A stretch of DNA of 64,000 bases from Corynebacterium lemuris (GTDB lineage: Bacteria > Actinomycetota > Actinomycetes > Mycobacteriales > Mycobacteriaceae). The stretch lies in assembly GCF_024919295.1 (NCBI RefSeq), contig NZ_JANWTC010000003.1, positions 1-64,000 of the forward strand, in the 5' to 3' direction. This document shows, piece after piece, positions 60,750 through 64,000 of this stretch (its first letter is position 1; the number at the start of each line of letters is the position of its first letter). The notes under the pieces were generated by a model that made no database searches, was not told the origin of the DNA, and saw nothing but the letters and a program-made list of their open reading frames with translations. A program made the translations under genes and the position numbers.

Positions 60750-62269
60750 CCCGTACCCCCCTGTCCGCTCTCGCGCCGGAGCTCACGGCGCTGTTCCGTG
60801 CCGCAGGCTTCACCTCCGGTGGCGTCGCCGGACATCTCGGCCCCAGCTACACCGAGGCGATGCACCGCGGGGAACCTGCCGCGGTGCGCTACGCCACCTC
60901 CGACGGCTCGACCCTCTCCCGGCTGATCCGGGTGTTCATCCTGCGTGACCCGGTCCCGGCCACCGAACTGGCCGATCTGGTGGGTGCCACGCTGGCGACG
61001 CGTCTGCTGGATGCCGGTGCCGCCGTGGCCGACCATAACGGCACGGTGCAGATGGTCCTGGATATCCGGCCGCACGTGATCGTCGGGGACAACCGGTGGG
61101 TCTTCTCCGATGCTGACGCCGCCATGACGGAGCATGTCCCGGGCCCGGAGCATGTGCTGGGTGTGGGGGCGGCAAGTCTGTCGCTGCTGCAGTCCACTCC
61201 GGTGACACCGGTGGGTTCAGTGCTGGACCTGGGCACCGGTTCGGGTGTCCAGGCCCTCGGGCAGGTCGGTGTCGCGGAGTCCGTGACCGCGACTGATGTC
61301 CACCCGCGGGCACTGGATCTGGCGGAGGCCACCTTCGCCGGGGCAGGTGCACAGGTGGAGCTGCTGGAGGGGCCGTGGTTCGAGCCCGTTGCGGGGCGCC
61401 GTTTCGACCGGATCGTGGCCAACCCGCCCTTCGTCGTCGGCCTGCCTGAGGTCGGCCACGTCTACCGGGATTCAGGGCTGAACCTCGACGGGGCCTCTGA
61501 GCTGGTGGTCTCGCAGGCCCCGGAGCATCTGGCGGAGGGCGGTACCGCGCATCTGCTGGCTGCCTGGGTGCACACCCACACACAGTCCTGGGCGGCGCGG
61601 GTTGCCTCATGGCTGCCGGACCGCGGGGTGGCCGCGTGGATCATTGAGCGCGATGTGGCGGATCCGGCCCATTATGTGGGCACCTGGCTGCGCGACGAAT
61701 CCCTCGACCCCCGCTCCCCCGGGGCCGACGCCCGCACCGGGTCGTGGCTGGCGCATTTCGCCGAGCACGGGGTGACCGGCATCGGCTTCGGTTTCGTGGC
61801 CATCCGCGAGATCGGTGACCAGCCCTCCGACATCATGGCCGAGGCCATGCCGCAGGCCTTCACTGATCCGCTGGGTCCGGAGATCGAGGAGTACTTCCTG
61901 CGCACCGCCTGGCTGCGGGAGCGCGACGCACAGGAACTTGCCGACGCCACCTTCCTCACCCGTCCCGGCCTGGCCCGGGAGAACATCGCCGTCGCCGACC
62001 TGGACGCCGGTGTCGGTTTCAGCCCGGCCACCCTGCGTCTGACGCGTACCGACGGCCCGCGCTGGTCCCACGAGGTGGACGAGCACCTGGCCGCCATCGT
62101 TGCGGGTCTGCACCCCCAGGGTCTCTCCCTGGCGGAGACGGCCGGGCTCTACGCCATGGCGAACGGACTCGATGAGGAGGAGCTGGTCCGGGCGGCCATC
62201 CCTGCAGTCGTCGACCTGGTCCGCCACGGTCTGGTGTTGCCGGCGGATCTGGCAGAGGTGGTCGCTTGA
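60746..62269 (+). CDS. Class I SAM-dependent methyltransferase with NPPF motif
   Basis: A 507-residue enzyme. The SAM site is [14 protein letters not shown] (about residue 155) and the catalytic loop [13 protein letters not shown] (about 220), the (N/D)PP(Y/F) motif of enzymes that methylate nitrogen atoms in RNA, DNA or glutamine side chains. An N-terminal domain (1-130) and a long C-terminal domain (about 350-505) with a winged-helix-like tail ([20 protein letters not shown]) are present. The most similar groups act on rRNA or release factors, but I cannot choose. GTG 60746 overlaps the upstream TGA; dtd overlaps its end. Confidence 0.8.
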   Translation: MTRTPLSALAPELTALFRAAGFTSGGVAGHLGPSYTEAMHRGEPAAVRYATSDGSTLSRLIRVFILRDPVPATELADLVGATLATRLLDAGAAVADHNGTVQMVLDIRPHVIVGDNRWVFSDADAAMTEHVPGPEHVLGVGAASLSLLQSTPVTPVGSVLDLGTGSGVQALGQVGVAESVTATDVHPRALDLAEATFAGAGAQVELLEGPWFEPVAGRRFDRIVANPPFVVGLPEVGHVYRDSGLNLDGASELVVSQAPEHLAEGGTAHLLAAWVHTHTQSWAARVASWLPDRGVAAWIIERDVADPAHYVGTWLRDESLDPRSPGADARTGSWLAHFAEHGVTGIGFGFVAIREIGDQPSDIMAEAMPQAFTDPLGPEIEEYFLRTAWLRERDAQELADATFLTRPGLARENIAVADLDAGVGFSPATLRLTRTDGPRWSHEVDEHLAAIVAGLHPQGLSLAETAGLYAMANGLDEEELVRAAIPAVVDLVRHGLVLPADLAEVVA

Positions 62270-62700
62270 AGGCCGTCCTGACCCGGGTGAGCTCCGCCTC
62301 CGTGACGGTGGACGGGGAGGTCGTCGGCGCCATCGACTGCCCGGAGACCGGTGGTCTGCTCGCGCTGGTGGGTGTGGGCCGGGAGGACACACCCGATGCC
62401 TGGGAGACGATGGTGCGCAAGATCGCGGAGCTGCGCATTCTCGACGGGGAACGCGGCGTGGAGGAGGCCGGCGCCCCGGTCCTGCTGGTCAGCCAGTTCA
62501 CCCTGCACGGGCGCACCGTCAAGGGTCGGCGCCCTAGCTGGTCGGATGCCGCTCCGGGGGAACAGGCGGAACCGGTGATCGCGAAGATCGCGGCGGGGCT
62601 GCGCGGGCGCGGGATCCATGTGGAGGAGGGTGTATTCGGGGCGATGATGCAGGTCGCCTCGGTCAACGAGGGACCTTTCACGGTGCTGGTGGAGTGCTGA
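62266..62700 (+). CDS. dtd: D-aminoacyl-tRNA deacylase
   Basis: A 144-residue proofreading enzyme that removes D-amino acids from tRNA. The active-site motifs are [12 protein letters not shown] (SQFTL, about residue 76) and a C-terminal [11 protein letters not shown], where NxGPxT keeps Gly-Pro; the usual N-(S/N/G)-GP spacing is N-E-GP here. The start TTG 62266 overlaps the methyltransferase stop by TTGA. Length is normal. Confidence 0.93.
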   Translation: MKAVLTRVSSASVTVDGEVVGAIDCPETGGLLALVGVGREDTPDAWETMVRKIAELRILDGERGVEEAGAPVLLVSQFTLHGRTVKGRRPSWSDAAPGEQAEPVIAKIAAGLRGRGIHVEEGVFGAMMQVASVNEGPFTVLVEC

Positions 62701-62728
62701 CCGGCTTCCTCGCGCGCGCGTGGGCCCC

Positions 62729-62757
62729 TTGAAAATTTTGTGGTCATGTCATATAAT
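62729..62757 (+). promoter_or_regulatory. Near-consensus promoter of the FMN reductase gene
   Basis: TTGAAA (62729-62734), 17 bases and TATAAT (62752-62757) are very close to the ideal promoter. The stretch 62730-62780 is strikingly AT-rich. A second TATAAT follows at about 62763 as a direct repeat. Confidence 0.8.
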
Positions 62758-62795
62758 TGAAATATAATAATATCTTTTCGAGTACGGAGGAACAC

Positions 62796-63365
62796 ATGCC
62801 CAAGATCGCCGTCGTCACCAGCAGCGCCCGCCGTGGTCGCCAGAGCCTCAATGTGGCCAGGTGGGTGAAGGAGGAGGCTGACAGGCGGGGCGACGCAGAC
62901 TACGAGATCATCAACATCTCCGAGCTCGAGCTGCCGGTCTGGGATGAGGCCACCCCGCCGGCGATGAAACGGTACGGGGAGAAGATCACGAAACGTTGGT
63001 CCACCACCATCGGCCGCTACGACGGTTTCGTGTTCATCGCCTCGGAGCGCCACCCCTCCATCCCGGGTGCCCTGAAGAACGCCCTGAACCACCTCTCCCC
63101 CGAGTTCCACGACAAGGCCGCCGGCTTCGTCTCCTACGGATCGGCCGGCGGCGCCGAAGCTGTCGAGCACCTGCGCGCCACCCTCTCCGGGATGCAGATG
63201 GCGTATGTCCACGAGCCAGTGGCCATGTCCCTGTTCACGGACTTCCGCAACGACGGCGACTTCGCCCCCACCCGTTCCTCCGGCAACAGGCTCCACGGAA
63301 TGCTGGATGAGCTCCTGCCCCGGACCCGGGCCCTGGAGAGTGCCCGCGAGAAGGTCAGCGCCTGA
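62796..63365 (+). CDS. NADPH-dependent FMN reductase family protein
   Basis: A 189-residue flavodoxin-like reductase. The FMN phosphate loop is VVTSSARRGRQSLNVARWV (about residues 5-23). FVFIASERHPSIPGALKNAL (about 79-98) and FVSYGSAGGAEAVEHL (about 109-124) complete the flavin site. It may reduce quinones, azo compounds or chromate, using NADPH. GGAGG lies 8 bases before ATG 62796. It sits between dtd and sigB behind a very strong promoter, so it is expected to be highly or inducibly expressed. Confidence 0.87.
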   Translation: MPKIAVVTSSARRGRQSLNVARWVKEEADRRGDADYEIINISELELPVWDEATPPAMKRYGEKITKRWSTTIGRYDGFVFIASERHPSIPGALKNALNHLSPEFHDKAAGFVSYGSAGGAEAVEHLRATLSGMQMAYVHEPVAMSLFTDFRNDGDFAPTRSSGNRLHGMLDELLPRTRALESAREKVSA

Positions 63366-63408
63366 GCCGGCCGGTGACAGCGCCCCTGCAACCGGAATTC
63401 CGGGAACG

Positions 63409-63435
63409 GGAACAAAATTGGACGTTGGAGCGTTG
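63409..63435 (+). promoter_or_regulatory. ECF-type (SigH/SigE-like) promoter of sigB
   Basis: GGAA (63409-63412), 19 bases and GTT (63432-63434) match the corynebacterial SigH pattern GGAA-n18-21-GTT. GGGAAC occurs twice in tandem (63402-63413). The sigB ATG is 36 bases downstream. Confidence 0.6.
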
Positions 63436-63470
63436 AACCTTTAAGACCAGCGATAATAGGAGGCCTCCTT

Positions 63471-64000
63471 ATGACAAACCCTTCCCTGCAGGAATCAGGC
63501 ATAGAGACCACCGACCGCGGCAGCCGACGAGGTCAGACCAATGACAACCCGTCGGCCGACCTGGTGCGTGTCTATCTCAACGGCATCGGCCGCACGGCCC
63601 TGCTGAACGCTGAGGAGGAGGTGGACCTCGCCCAGCGGATCGAGGTGGGGCTCTATGCCACCCACCTGCTCCAGCAGTCCGAGAGGCCGCTGACGCGTGC
63701 CATGAAACGCGACCTGAAGGTGCTGGCCAAGGACGGCAACAAGGCCCGCGCCCACCTGTTGGAGGCCAACCTGCGCCTCGTGGTCTCCCTGGCCAAGCGC
63801 TACACCGGCCGCGGCATGCCGCTGCTGGATCTGATCCAGGAGGGCAACCTCGGACTCATCCGCGCAATGGAGAAGTTCGACTACGCCAAGGGCTTCAAGT
63901 TCTCCACCTACGCCACATGGTGGATCCGTCAGGCCATCACCCGCGGCATGGCGGACCAGTCGCGCACCATCCGGCTGCCCGTCCACCTCGTGGAGCAGGT
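63471..64000 (+). CDS. sigB: Sigma factor SigB (5' part, runs off the window)
   Basis: 176 codons of a primary-like (group 2) sigma factor are visible. They include region 1.2 ([20 protein letters not shown]), region 2.1-2.4 ([40 protein letters not shown]) and the start of region 3 ([12 protein letters not shown]). It lacks the long Lys and acidic tail of SigA. SigB serves the general stress and transition-phase response in corynebacteria. ATG 63471 follows AGGAGG, which lies in a palindrome, AGGAGGCCTCCT (63458-63469). An ECF-type promoter lies upstream. Confidence 0.95.
   Translation, partial: MTNPSLQESGIETTDRGSRRGQTNDNPSADLVRVYLNGIGRTALLNAEEEVDLAQRIEVGLYATHLLQQSERPLTRAMKRDLKVLAKDGNKARAHLLEANLRLVVSLAKRYTGRGMPLLDLIQEGNLGLIRAMEKFDYAKGFKFSTYATWWIRQAITRGMADQSRTIRLPVHLVEQ

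Overview
The window is a chromosomal segment of a GC-rich Corynebacterium, or a very close relative in the Corynebacteriales. Three things point there. The gene order follows the Mycobacterium/Corynebacterium core: rel-apt-lipoprotein-secF-secD-yajC-ruvB-ruvA-ruvC; yebC-tesB-pdxS; pimA-patA-pgsA-HIT-thrS; ribD-like-aftC-msrB-hemQ; DUF3000-rnd-dxs; dut-DUF3093-DUF4193-suhB-ppgK-sigA-...-sigB. Phosphatidylinositol-mannoside and arabinan genes of the mycolate cell wall are present. Many genes start a few bases after a TAnnnT -10 box, which is the leaderless-mRNA habit of this order. No prophage, insertion sequence or CRISPR array was seen.

Layout. 0.2-4.5 kb: nitroreductase, a small uncertain ORF, a CBS-domain protein with an HEPN-like N-terminus, and an operon of a luciferase-like monooxygenase, its FMN reductase and a transglutaminase-like protein. 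4.5-9.1 kb: a minus-strand operon, FGGY kinase-mtnD-mtnC-glpD-like, behind a 9+3+9 palindrome that overlaps the -10. 9.2-18.3 kb: hisS, an MBL-fold hydrolase, a secreted protein, tpx, a membrane cyclophilin, a small acidic secreted protein, rel, apt and a solute-binding lipoprotein. 18.4-24.2 kb: secF, secD, yajC and ruvBAC, with a terminator-like hairpin in the secD leader. 24.3-27.6 kb: yebC, tesB, a DUF3817 protein and pdxS, without pdxT. 27.7-34.6 kb: a GT87 enzyme, a LemA-like protein, pimA, patA, pgsA, HIT and thrS. 34.7-37.1 kb: copC, PCuAC chaperone and a Tat-exported DyP peroxidase.

37.4-39.2 kb: an epimerase and seven tRNA genes, including a tandemly duplicated Val-Gly block. 39.3-44.3 kb: ribD-like reductase, aftC, msrB, hemQ, DUF3000 and RNase D. 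44.3-51.2 kb: a small ORF, dxs, a TRAM-domain RNA methyltransferase, DUF3710, dut, DUF3093, DUF4193 and suhB. 51.2-64.0 kb: ppgK, sigA, an MMPL exporter with a TetR regulator, a frameshifted DUF418-like pseudogene, DUF4190, a DEAD/DEAH helicase, DUF3039, DUF3099, a methyltransferase, dtd, an FMN reductase and the start of sigB, which runs off the right edge.

Most of the window is housekeeping. The parts most worth a second look are the HEPN-CBS protein, the FGGY kinase/acireductone operon, the yajC-secD leader, the CopC-PCuAC-DyP operon and the duplicated tRNA block with a damaged acceptor stem in one copy. Function calls rest on recognised motifs and gene order read by eye; no database search was run.
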